Positions 22,249 to 33,569 of a DNA stretch of 64,000 nt are shown one piece after another. Source of the DNA: Zelopaecilomyces penicillatus (lineage: Eukaryota; Ascomycota; Sordariomycetes; Hypocreales; Pseudodiploosporaceae). The stretch is from positions 4,960,001 to 5,024,000 of the forward strand of contig VCCP01000003.1 in assembly GCA_005765155.1 (NCBI GenBank). Reading direction: 5' to 3'. Positions within the stretch are counted from its first letter, which is position 1, and each line of letters begins with the position of its first letter. The position numbers and the translations under genes are program-made. The notes beneath the pieces were generated by a model. That model did not search any database, was not told the origin of the DNA, and saw only the letters and a program-made list of their open reading frames with translations.

Positions 22249-22279
<31 letters not shown>
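22249..22279. repeat. (AG)n microsatellite
   Basis: About 15 uninterrupted AG units; the longest dinucleotide repeat in the window. Confidence 0.95.
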
Positions 22280-22283
<4 letters not shown>

Positions 22284-24148
22284 GAGCAAGTAAATAAACG
22301 GAGGACACAGTGCATTATCTGAGGTACAGGATACTGCAGGTGAACTGCAAGCGCAGATGCAGAACACGATGTTTCCGCCCTGAGAACCATCATTTGATTG
22401 TCCTGACTGTGACGAGAATGCAGTCTCCGTCGGGGATGCGAGGAGCGGGATATCGTGACTGACAAGAGCCGCCAGGGGTCCGGCAGCACCACTCTTCCAG
22501 TATCTGTACTTGCAGGTACTGTATTACCCGTAACTGCTCTGTTGGTTGGATCGCTTAGAGCTTCACCTATGGAGGCATTGGAAAGTAATTACTACTTTGT
22601 CTAAAGCATCCTTCATTAGTCGTTTCTATTCTTGAGGCTTGGTTGGTGAACCGTCGGAGTTCTCAGGTGCCGATGCCTGCTCCTGGGATTCCAAGACTCC
22701 GTACATAAGGTAGTCCGTACTCCGTCGAGGAGGGTTGGGTTACAAGTCATTACAACTTATGATGGTACTTGGCAAAACCCACATCCGGACAGACCACTAA
22801 TTCAGTGCCGAGCATTCACAATGCGAAATTGCAGCAATACGAAGCAGCAAGGCGCAGCAGTAGCTTTCAAACAAATAGCCCGACGCGTATTTATAGGATG
22901 TATGACAATGAAGTTGAAGTCAAAGAAGTTGGGTTCCTACCTGCTGCACTGGGGTCGTAGCTGGTGAACATCTTTCAAGTCATCACCATTAGCATCTGCA
23001 TCATTCCATACGTATATATATTCATTCCTATCATCTACAGCCATCTGCTCGGGTACCTACTTTAAGGTAGTAATTAGTACCCAAAGTTGCTTACCAGCAG
23101 ACCAGTGCATCCTAGCGTTGTTCATCCTCCTCCTCCATCTAGGCTAAATCGCATCATTCCATCTAAAAATCAGTTACGATCTGGCGTGGTAGATTCAGGC
23201 ACGCCGAAGCGGCACCCAATACCGCCGATCAAAGTCCCCCTTTGGCTGACAGACAGATTGAGAGGAAAGGAAACCCAAGCTTCTCCCCGAGGTCCTCCCA
23301 GAAAGTCAGAACAAGCCCCCATGGGCTCGCCTGTTTCCTGGCCATCCCTCCCTTCTTCTGCCTCCCTCCCTCTCTTTCTCTCTCCGCTCTGCATTGTATG
23401 TGCGGTGCTGTGTGGTGCGGTGCTGTTGTTGTCTTGGTTGTCCCCCCCATCACTTCGCTATCACTCGCTATCACTGGCCCTGACGGTCTAACAGCAACTT
23501 CCCCTCCTCCTCCTCGCAGCCTCCCCTCCTGCCTGCCTGTCAGTAGACAACAAAAGGCTTTCTTCCCACCATTATCATTCGGGTTCCGTCCCAGCCGACT
23601 CATCAGCAGCAACTACCGTATCATCTTATCAGCCAACGACTTCTAAACTCTGCGTCACGCAGCTGCTGGTAGCTGTACGTACTCCGGTACTAACAGCCTT
23701 CTGGCGCCAGTCATACGTCCCTAGCGCAGTAGCGGGTCCTCCGTGTCAGCCGGCCCAGGAGAAGCTGCAGCAACCCCCCAGCAGGTACGACGTAACGTAC
23801 ACCACCACTCACTGTAGGTGCTTCATCTTTATTGGGGCCCTGGCATGGAACCCGGTCGTCGGCCTCCCCTTCTAAAGGGCACGGCGAAACAGGCGACCCT
23901 GGAAACGGCTGTGACATCGTCACTTGCTGTGCATACATACATACATGCTGCCTCCACCATCGTCTCTACTCTCACACTCTCTCTCCTTTTCTCCCTCATC
24001 TTCCATCGTCTTCCGGCCTCATTCCACCCACCCTCATTCGCCTGCGTTGCCCGTTGCTTCCGCTGTTTGCTGACCACGCCGATCTGCAGAGCCCTCAAAG
24101 ACTCTTTGTTCTGCTATCACATCACACTTGCCCACGCACGTCCTTTTC

Positions 24149-24172
24149 GATTGATTGATTGATTGATTGATT
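24149..24172. repeat. (GATT)6 microsatellite in the 5' leader of the 24218 gene
   Basis: Six perfect GATT units followed by degenerate copies lie 46-69 bases before the start codon, so they are probably transcribed. Confidence 0.9.
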
Positions 24173-24217
24173 AACTGATTGACTAATTTGATTGATCAAC
24201 GACGACCTCGCAGCGCC

Positions 24218-25327
24218 ATGAGTCTCGCCGAAGCCGCTCACGTAACTCCCAGCAGCGAGCGGTCATTACACAAGAAGATGGCCGATAATGGCAGCTATGG
24301 CGGCAACTCCACACCGAGGGCGGCTGACGTGCCGTCGTTGGAGAGCCCGTCGGCTGAACAGGGCAAGAAGGAGAGCAAAGGAAAGAAGCGAGCCCTTTTT
24401 GGCTTTGGCAAGAAAAAGTCAGAGACCTCCAAGGAGAGCCCTGCGCTGCCCAAGGATTCGTCCAAGTTGTCCCCGACGGCTTCGTTCGCGGCCTCGCCGC
24501 CCCGACTCCCACACAATGCTCACCCATATATCCTTCCTTCTTCGCCGGCTCGCGCTCTCTCCGGCTCGCCCCGAGTAGCCTCCCCAGCTGGCTCGCAGAT
24601 CTTTGAGAGAGATGTTCAAGACAGCACGGTTCTCAAGCCAAGCTCCCCAGCGATTCCTACACACATTCAAACGGAAAACTATATCCCGTCAGTACTGGAT
24701 GATGCGTCCGAAGCCATCACCAACACCAAGCTTGACCCCGATACAGTCGAGATTGTGACCCACTCGTCACACCAACCTGCCTCAGTAACTGTCACTGGTG
24801 TTTATTCCGCCAGCACCCCATACGACCAAACGGCAAGTGAATGGGCTGAAGAGCTTGAGTCTTTTGCAAGCCGAACAGGCTTGCCTCCTGACACTGCTTC
24901 GAACTACGGTTCTCTCGATTCTACCGATGTCCGTCGCCTCTCATTCATATCATTTGCCGATGTTGTGCAATCTGAGCATGGTGGTCACCCTACTTTCGGT
25001 TCCCGCGACAATCTTCATCTGGCTGGCCTGACTTCCATGCCCCATGCAGCAATGAATCGTTCGCCCTCTCCCATACGGTCACCTGTATCGAGCCAGGGCT
25101 TAGGTACCAGCCCACCAACGAGCAACCCTGGCAGTATGAAGGGTTTGGACCTGAGCCCATTGAGGAAGCCATTAGGTAGCCCCACCAGTGGCCACTACAA
25201 CTTGGCTGCACCTGGCGACTTGAACATTGAGACGATGAGCCAAGCTCTGAGGCGCACAGGAAGTACAGACCTTAGCCATGTACGAAGCATTCCCCACAGC
25301 CCAATCGAAGGGCCCAGCTTTCGATGA
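24218..25327 (+). CDS. Ser/Pro-rich, probably disordered fungal protein of unknown function
   Basis: A single exon gives 369 aa, starting MSLAEAAHVTPSSERSLHKK. The same frame is open for 13 codons upstream but without an ATG. I recognise no catalytic domain. Features are a lysine-rich patch near residues 55-75 (KKESKGKKRALFGFGKKK), many SP/TP sites (SPARALSGSPRVASP; NRSPSPIRSPVSS; NPGSMKGLDLSPLRKP), and a short acidic, more ordered stretch around 205-220 (ASEWAEELESFASRTG). The many SP/TP sites suggest phosphorylation by proline-directed kinases. There is no signal peptide or membrane segment. Codon use, long frame and absence of an equal frame on the other strand support a real gene. Function unknown. 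Confidence 0.8.
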   Translation: MSLAEAAHVTPSSERSLHKKMADNGSYGGNSTPRAADVPSLESPSAEQGKKESKGKKRALFGFGKKKSETSKESPALPKDSSKLSPTASFAASPPRLPHNAHPYILPSSPARALSGSPRVASPAGSQIFERDVQDSTVLKPSSPAIPTHIQTENYIPSVLDDASEAITNTKLDPDTVEIVTHSSHQPASVTVTGVYSASTPYDQTASEWAEELESFASRTGLPPDTASNYGSLDSTDVRRLSFISFADVVQSEHGGHPTFGSRDNLHLAGLTSMPHAAMNRSPSPIRSPVSSQGLGTSPPTSNPGSMKGLDLSPLRKPLGSPTSGHYNLAAPGDLNIETMSQALRRTGSTDLSHVRSIPHSPIEGPSFR

Positions 25328-26251
25328 TTAAAGAATAGCGAAAGCTTGTCCGTGTGCAGTTCGACCATTTTCGAATATCTTAGTAGTGACATATCACGAT
25401 ACGCTTCTCTTTATGTATTTTTCCTTTCTTTATTTAGTTCTCTTCTCGGCTTGTTGCCTTAAAAGGGGAGATTTTTCTGACAGACATTGAGCATGAGGCT
25501 TTGGAATTCGGCAATTAGGAGTTGGAAGAGACTGTTATTTTCGGCGCTACAATGCGGGGCGGGTATGCACATTCAAAAACGCCCTCACACCGTTTCCTTA
25601 TGTTTTTCAAGGCAGTCCCTCACTATTGTTTTTATGGGACGTTTGCTGGTATGATTATACCGAACTCTGTGAATTGCCATATCTGATGGCCTATTACTTT
25701 TGTCAAGAGACTTAACAAAACACTGGCGGAAGAAGAATGAGAAAAAGGCATAACGGGAAACATGTTATCTGTCGAAAGCTTGGAGGCAGAGTCTCTAGTC
25801 AGTGACGCGAATAAACCATCAATTTTGTTACAGCCTGTTGGTATTATGCACATTGACATGTCTCGAAGAATATACTCCCATCTTCTCACCATCTGACAAC
25901 GCCGCTCAGCAAAGTTCCCTCCTGTCTCCTTTTGTGGTCATCGCTACGTTGCGTGTAGAGATGCTCTGCGCTGTCTTGATCTTGAGAAACAAATTGTATC
26001 CTTGCTTGTGCTACTAATCCCATGTCCCCGCTGGTCAAATACTTTGGTATACGTGCTGGTTGTTTTGCAGTGTAGAACGACTAATGGGTAGGTAGTTGAC
26101 TAATATTCTCAAAAGCAATATTCTACAGGCTCGGCTATATGGGAGCATTCCAAGTGAACCGAGATTAGAGGGATGCAATTTAGGATGCGTAAGTGATTTC
26201 TGGGTGCGCCACATGGAAGTTTTTTCTCTCAAGTTTGTCAGAGTTTTTAGT

Positions 26252-26278
26252 GTTTTCTTTTCTTTTCTTTTCTTTTTT
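26252..26278. repeat. (TTTTC)n low-complexity repeat
   Basis: Four to five units of a CTTTT pentamer run into a T tract. A similar run lies at 28315-28336. Confidence 0.85.
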
Positions 26279-28314
26279 TGTCAAGGAGGCTGAGACATAT
26301 GGAATCATTGGTGACTGGGTAGTGTAGCCACGAATTGCTGCTAATGACGGTAAGTCTCCTACCCTAGTGTTGGAGAAGTAGGTCTCGGCGGTTTTAAAGT
26401 AGGTATCAGTACTAGAATAAAAGGTCCGACATTTATATGATTCTAGAGAGTTTATGGCTCTGCAATCTGCCATCGTGGCAAGGAATCCTCAAATGCATTT
26501 TGCTTCCATCAACACTTGGTCAGATATACGACGTGGATGCTCACAGTCCTTGCACCCGTCATGATTCGTGGCTGGCTTTTGATGATAAACTTGCTGCACT
26601 TGAATCCTAAATGAAACCATTTGGTTTATGCTCGGCTGGGTATTGGGTACGTGTTAGACAAAGATCATCTTGTTGGCAAATGGATAAGCATATGATATGG
26701 AGTACTGAGAGAGGGGGGGTTATCGTACGATCGTAAGCCCGAGGACTAGTCTATGGCAAAATAAAACGAAAAAGTGTCAAAAAAGAAATGATACGATTAA
26801 GTATATTTAGATGAGTCTGTTATATTTCAAGAGCTCCTCGCGTTGCATGATTCCAATGTTGTTAAACAATTCAACAAAAAAGGCTGTCAGAAATGCTTCA
26901 ACTATGATTATGCAGCGTCAACCCTTCCAAACGACTTGTATTAAACCGTCACTACATTGTCATCTACAGTTTTGAACAGTTGAGTTGGCCATTTTACACT
27001 GCGTGCCTCAGTTACAGCTATTATGCTTTCGGTTCTCCTCAGTACACCTGAAGCAGCGGCTAGGTGACTCGGGAATGTGAACAAAAAAAGGTTGCATGTT
27101 TCTCTCGTTTTTTTCCCAAAGCTTCTCCCAGATTTATTCTTATCGACACATTAACAACAGAGACCTAGCTTATATATTCACGATAGTACAAACCTTATAA
27201 TGGGCTACAAATGGTGTTGAATATATAATAGCAAACTCACTGTGTCAAAGTAGGCTTGGCTTTCTTTTCTTACATCCACTGTGAATGTCTGAGCACTTGT
27301 GACTATATAAACGTTGTTAATAGTTCAAGACTATATATATGCATCTACTGAGAATGGTACTTACATTGCAAATACACCGTGGTGAGTGCTTGGGTTAACG
27401 ATTGCGTAGATCAGAAATAGTCGGGAGCCTCAAGTAGCATTGCATTAGGCAAGTCTTCATCTTTCATCACAGAAGAATCGCACGCGTAGACAGCTGTAGT
27501 GGTTTAGGTACAAAACCAATATAGACTACCTCTTGAGGTACCGATAGATATTAATGCATGCAGTTTTTTGGCATGTCTATCAGATTTAGCCAAGTTACTT
27601 TACTACGGGGTCAATCATATCTCAGGGGGAAAAAGGCAACTAACTGCCCTTGCCTGCTTTTTCAAAAGTGCCTGTTGCCAAAGTTTCTTAGGATCTCTAC
27701 TCGGCTGTAATAAAGCTCTCAAAATCAAGAGGTCAGGTGAGAAATTGTCCATAACAATGAACGGATGTTTGGCCTTGTGACTATCATTCAGTTCTGAAGC
27801 TCCATGTGTCCATATCGCAAGCTCTTTAGTGTGCCAATCAATATATTATATAATTGATCGTTGACGAGGTCTTACAGGATAGATATCATTGAAGTGTGTA
27901 TTTACATAAATCAGGGAGTCATCTCCGTGGAAGAAATTGTAATCAACGATGTTGTTAGCATGGTAATTCCCTGTTGTGGATGACATGGTGATGTTTGGGG
28001 ATTATGGGTCGCTAATGTACGCACACAATTCCCAAAGAAACCCCCCCCCTCCCAGGGCTAGTCATCGTATTACATAGTATGATGCTGAAAAAGGGCTGTC
28101 GAGTCGGTCGGTCCCCGCTTGGAAGTTGGATCATCGGCATGGTTTCACAGATTCCCAAGCTTGACAGAAAGCCTCAATCCACAAACTTGCTGCGTATGTG
28201 GCTTCCCACTGAATTATGGAGATGTAGTGGGGATGTTATCCCACAGCTGATGAACAAAAATATTCTGGGCGCTGGCTTGAGCTAAAGGCATTTGCTAGGC
28301 TATTTCATTTTCTT

Positions 28315-28336
28315 CTCTTTTCTTTTCTTTTCTTTC
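28315..28336. repeat. (CTTTT)n low-complexity repeat
   Basis: It has the same pentamer type as the repeat at 26252, about 2 kb away, in the same gene-poor stretch. Confidence 0.8.
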
Positions 28337-31230
28337 CTTCTTCTTTGGCAAGCATATTGTGCCCTCATATACCTCTTCCTCCAAATGCACAGACTTTGCG
28401 TGTAATGAAGCAACGTAGATCGAATTGCCGACAGGCAAAGCCACTTATGTTGTCTCTCTTTATTGCTTTCTTTTAGGCCACCCCTCTCTGGCTCAATTGG
28501 ACTTGTAAAGCGGACCAAGCATCGCTATTCTTCTCAGTCACACAAATAATCCTGCAATTATGAAATATTAACTCCACTACGGATTACCCACAAGTATTTA
28601 TTTGGGTGGCTCTCGATTAGGTATTTGCAGGGTTTCCCCCCTTTGGACTGGGGGCTGATACTTGGGTACGGAAAGAGAGCACTACCAAATATCGATGAGC
28701 AGGTACTTAGAGTATTACTGACATGTACAAAGAAAGGTAGCATGTACAAAACAGGATACAATGTGCGAGGTGATACAGTGTACCTACATACTTACTTTAC
28801 CAGGTATCTGATGCAAGCTGAGGTAGGTCCCAGGTCAGGGATTCCTCAACGGCTGTCGTGCTACGCCAACTTGGGATATTAATTAAAAGGAAGTACCTCG
28901 GGAAAAGATCGACTGTAGGGTTGTCTGTAAATGCTGTCGCCGTAGCGAGGCAAGCGGTACGGTAATTCGCGGGAGGACGCACTCTCTGCAACGCCAAAAC
29001 AAACAGAAGGCTTGGATCCTTGGAACAACGGCCTACCATATGATCAATGATGAGCACCCGTAGTTCACTACCTTGTAATTTGCCCGTGCTGCTTTAAATG
29101 TGGTTGGATCATCAGCTGAGGTGAGCACTGATGGCTATGATAAAGCATCATTACCTATGGCGACTCCCAAACGGGTGAATGTGTTGGCTTGACATCAACG
29201 GAAAAGCTTTCCGGATCAATCCGGGGTGGCTTTATTTTCCCTCAAGCGACCACGTTCGAGAACAATTCTGGTTCTCAATCCACTGTAAAAACTTTCGACT
29301 GCTTCGGCGCTGAATTCAGCCTTGAATTGCAACTACGGGCTTGACACCTTTCTTTTTATTTTCAAAACCTTTCTTCTTTCTTTTCGTTACGGAGCCACAA
29401 ATCAGAATTGTTGCGGGTTATTGGACTTCTTTACCCTGTTTGGACCCTTGCCCCTCGTGTCTGCTAATAATAAAGGAAATGGTAGATGCATATTACCATC
29501 GATGTGAGACCCTCAGTGGAGTGTTCAGTCCTCAGTCTGGTCAATGACGTTGTCGACTGTCGTCTGAGTTGGGTTCCTGGTCCCTGACTCCTCCTTAGTT
29601 AATTGATATGTGAACTTCGGTTTATAAGATAGGAGGTAGCCTCGAACAATAATTACAGTGGTGGAGTGGGTGCGGGTGCCCTTTGGTTCAACCATCAGTT
29701 CAGCAGGGCAACTAATATGCCATTACGCAAATGTCCCATCCTTCCCTCATCCCCGCTCGGATGCGCAGAAATGACAAGTGACGGCTGTTGACCTCTCACA
29801 ATCAAGTAATGGTTAATTTATCAAATCACGGGTACATTGTGCACATGTGCGTGTAGAGGTTAGACAGATATTCGGGTAGCCTAGGCGGCAAAAAAACTCA
29901 TTAACATGAAGCTTCGTATGTTAAGATTCCTAATCAAAAGTTGTTGATGCTACCCTGCCATCCATTTGTGGACGGAGCACTCCGGTGGCAAAGAACGAAT
30001 AGCACTCAGTCGGGGTCCACGGAGAGTCTGATACGACGTCAAAGCTGAGCAGTCGGTGGTATTTGTCTTTCATCAGCAAAGCTCATTATCTAGAGAGAAC
30101 TAGCTTCTCAACATCCAGAAACGGGATCAATGCAAAGGGGGGCGACACATACGTTCATAGGCGAATGGTGGCGGGTGGGGATAAGCTGAGCTGGCTCGGA
30201 TTCGCTAACAATGCATGGAGTAGGAGGGTGGTCGGAAAGCAAGCTTGGCCACGGAAATGGTACAACATTTTTGAGTCAAGAGATCAGATGGCACTAGGAC
30301 ACCTGGCTGCTGGCTGCTGCCAATTGATCCCAATGGAATGGAAGGATGGATCAAAGCCCTGGTGCCTGGCGGACACAATTCCACACCGGGCACAATGAAA
30401 ACCCAGCAAACGAAACATCCATGACGGGCTCGAGGCAGGGCAACCTGGGCGATGCTACGCCGTGCCCCATGGCTGCGGCCAGCCTTTGAAACGGCGTCGC
30501 TGTTTAAAGTTGCATCGGCTTTCTGTTTCGCTTCTTTAGAGCTGTTTTTCCATTAACCATTATTAGCATCTACCTAGGCATCTTCGGCATGAAGGAGTTG
30601 GAACTCACAGCAAGTTACATGCGCCCAGGCGTGTAGGTGTAAAGCAGGGCAATTCCGTGGCGAACAAGGCATCATTCACTCTCGTGCCCGATCCAACCCA
30701 ACCTACTGTTGAACCTAGGTGTACAGACGCATGCCAACCAACAGGAGAGCTCAGCTTCCCAGGTCCAGGACGGCCTGGCTCTGGTTCTAGATTCAGGCCT
30801 GGCTTGGATCTCTCGTTTCTTTGTCTAGGTAGGCTGCTTAATATTCCCCAACCTTCCTTCCTTGTCCCCCTTGGCCCAGCTTCTCCAGGCAGGACTTACC
30901 CACAGGGTACCTGCCCAAGTACTGACTAGCAGGTAGGTACTAGCCTGGACGCCGCCTCCGTCACTTCTCGTCGCCCCCAATTTGCTTTTTTCCACCCTTC
31001 CGCCGATTTCCGTGCTTGACCCGAATGAGGGCACTTGGGTCTATCAGGTGCATCAAACACCTGCATCAAATATGATAACAGTATGGTATTGATTGCCTCT
31101 GACCTGTGCAAACACTCGCTCTAATACTTCCTCCTTCTTGGCCCCCCTCCTCAGACCAATTTCCGCGCCCGCGTGGGTGTGCGCGTTCATGCTGCCGTCT
31201 CCATTCCCCCATCTATTTCCTTCTGCTCTT

Positions 31231-31257
31231 TCTTTGTCTCTGTCTTTGTCTCTGTCT
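31231..31257. repeat. Tandem 12-mer TCTTTGTCTCTG, two copies
   Basis: Two perfect adjacent 12-base units and the start of a third lie in pyrimidine-rich DNA. Confidence 0.85.
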
Positions 31258-32380
31258 ATACCCTTTCTCTTTTGTCTTCATTTAATTTTCCGCCCTGACA
31301 CTTCTTTTCCATTGGTAATCACCCTCAGCTTTCCAGCGTTGAGCTTGCCGAAAATCAGCCCCAATCGGCAAAAGAGGAAAGCAAAACAAGGAAACAAAGG
31401 AAACAAGAAGAAAGGGCCGAGCCTCTAGATCCGTTCAAGTGGCTTAGTGGTGCAGTAACCAGAAGCTTCCGGGGCTTTGATGGCTGGACGATCGGTACCT
31501 ACTTGAGGACCTGCATACTACGTACTAGCAGTCAGGCCCCTTGTAACCCCCCTCATCTTGGTGAAAATAAACTCCCCTGGGACCATCTCAAGAAAATGCA
31601 TGGATATACGTAGGTGTAACTCAAGAAATATCTAGGTTTTCTAGAAATGGGTAAATATCTCAGTGCCGTAAGCTATTCATAAAAAAACAGTGTCACATCG
31701 GCAGTGTTTCTATTCAGCCTGTTGTCTCTGTGCCTATCTTCCCTAGAAGATGCTGATGGATTGCTGTAGTTGGCAGACAAAAATAGGTACCAGGTACTCA
31801 CCTTGATTCATACACCCTGTGCTGCGCCCTATATGAGGTACATTACGATGCCATACAGTGCTGAATGGAAGCCGGCATCGAACATGTTCGGTACGTTATA
31901 GGTACCTACTTTACAAGGTGCCCAGCTGCAACTGGGGTACAGATCCCTGTTGCCCCCGCTTCCCCTTATTCAACCCAACCTGCACCAGAAAAAAGAAACA
32001 ACTGAACAATACGAATAACGGCAAGGACCAGCTGGCATAATACCTGAGGTATGTATCAGAGTGAGTATATGTACCAGCGCAGGATCTCAATGGGACCCTA
32101 TTGATCTTTCTTATAAGCTGTTTCCAGAGGTACGGTATGTGCTAGACATCGTAGTACCTGCCCTTACAAAATGGTATGGATACGACTAAGGCAGGAACCT
32201 GCTATAGCAGGCACTAACCTTTGTAGGGACAAGTATACTGAGGTAGAGCTAGAGGCAGCTTGTGCCTGGTTGGCCCCAAATCCCCCGTCCTGATCGACAT
32301 GCCTACCGATTTCCCCGCTCTCAACATCGACCACCTCCAACCGCTGTGGACGCGAGGCCGCTCACGACTTGTTCTGTACC

Positions 32381-32401
32381 TACAGGTAGGTAGTACCTGT
32401 A
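32381..32401. repeat. Inverted repeat TACAGGTA / TACCTGTA with 5-nt loop
   Basis: Perfect 8-bp arms are separated by GGTAG. It is the last and best member of the AGGTA/TACCT cluster upstream of the RasGAP gene. It could be a protein-binding palindrome or a small hairpin. Confidence 0.7.
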
Positions 32402-32782
32402 CTGCCCACTGCCCACTACATCCACTTTGCCCACTCAATGGCCGCCACTGCCCGCCGCCACTGGCCACCCGCTATTGCTATCCATCCACTACCCACCACC
32501 ACCCACTGCATTGCACCACACAACCGACACCCCAACTGAGCCCATTACTTGCTGCTGAGCGCTGCTCCGTGCCGTTCAAGTGCGTGGCCGGCCGATGCTG
32601 GTGTGAACAAACTTGCTGACGCTGGATCGAAAACAGCGCCGTCCTTTCCTGATCTTTTTTCTTCTCCCACAAACGGCCTCCCTCACACTCTGACTGACGC
32701 CAATTCCTCGCTCACGCAACACGCAAACACGACACCATTTGCAGTCCCAGCACCAACACGAGCAGGAGGTCGCGACGCACAG

Positions 32783-32802
32783 CCGTCCGTCCGTCCGTCC
32801 GT
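32783..32802. repeat. (CCGT)5 microsatellite
   Basis: Five perfect tetranucleotide units lie in the probable leader/promoter of the RasGAP gene. Confidence 0.9.
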
Positions 32803-33569
32803 AGTGCCGGACGCCAGATAATAGGGGCGGACCACAACTGTCCGTCCGCCTTGGCCACACTGGCTAGGCCTTTGGCTCCCTGCTAATACCGTCCCTGCGA
32901 CTGTCCCTGCTACGTCGCTGTGAGGGGACCGACCGAGCTGTTAGCCCCCTCCACCACGTCCACAACCACCACCACCACCACCAAGCCCGCACACACTCGC
33001 CTGATCGCTCACCGCGTCCACCCTGCCCGCTCTCACGCCCACGCCAACGCCAGCGCACAAGCCCAACGAACGCAAACAGCTAGAACCTATTACCAACACA
33101 CCTTGCCCATCGTTCGTTTCACGCATCGTCCCCGACCGATTGCCCTTTCACCGATCGCTAGGCGTGCCCTTCCAGCTTGCTCGCCGCTGTGACGGAAGCT
33201 GTCCCTCCAGATCAGATCGATAACAACAACCTCATACACTCTTCGCACTGCGTAATACTTGTCCGACCCTCAACTTTATTCCCAACCCACCAACCCCCCC
33301 TGCTCTGCTCGACTAGCCTGGCCTGCATTTTGGCATGCAAAGCAGCCCAGCGTCTCGCACTCGCTGTCACACCCATTGACCCCGCCGCAGAACCCACGAC
33401 GCTACGACACTCTGGCAAATGACCCTGATACCCAGGCAGTTGCTGCTTCTGCCCTCACCGCTCGACAATCGCCGCACGACCCTGAAACGGGGAACCTGAG
33501 CGTGCGCAAACTCCATCGCGGTGGCGACGCAGGCCCAGGGGAGCCTCTCAATGTGGCACGAGGGTGTGA

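Larger units (their letters stand above)
21026..24217. other. Intergenic stretch with long pyrimidine-rich leader
   Basis: No gene can be supported. The part after about 23330 is C/T-rich on the plus strand and probably forms the promoter and 5' UTR of the next gene; several mid-size frames there are open on both strands purely by composition. It contains a GA microsatellite, a tetranucleotide repeat, and a palindromic GGTACC cluster near 23051-23082. Confidence 0.55.
25328..33569. other. Longest gene-poor stretch (about 8.2 kb)
   Basis: There is no supportable gene. The first part (about 25.4-30 kb) is AT-rich with only short frames. From about 30.6 kb the sequence becomes C-rich and holds a cluster of GGTACC/AGGTA palindromes. 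From about 32.4 kb it is a C/A-rich leader of the RasGAP gene. No terminal repeats or transposase remnants are recognised. Confidence 0.55.
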
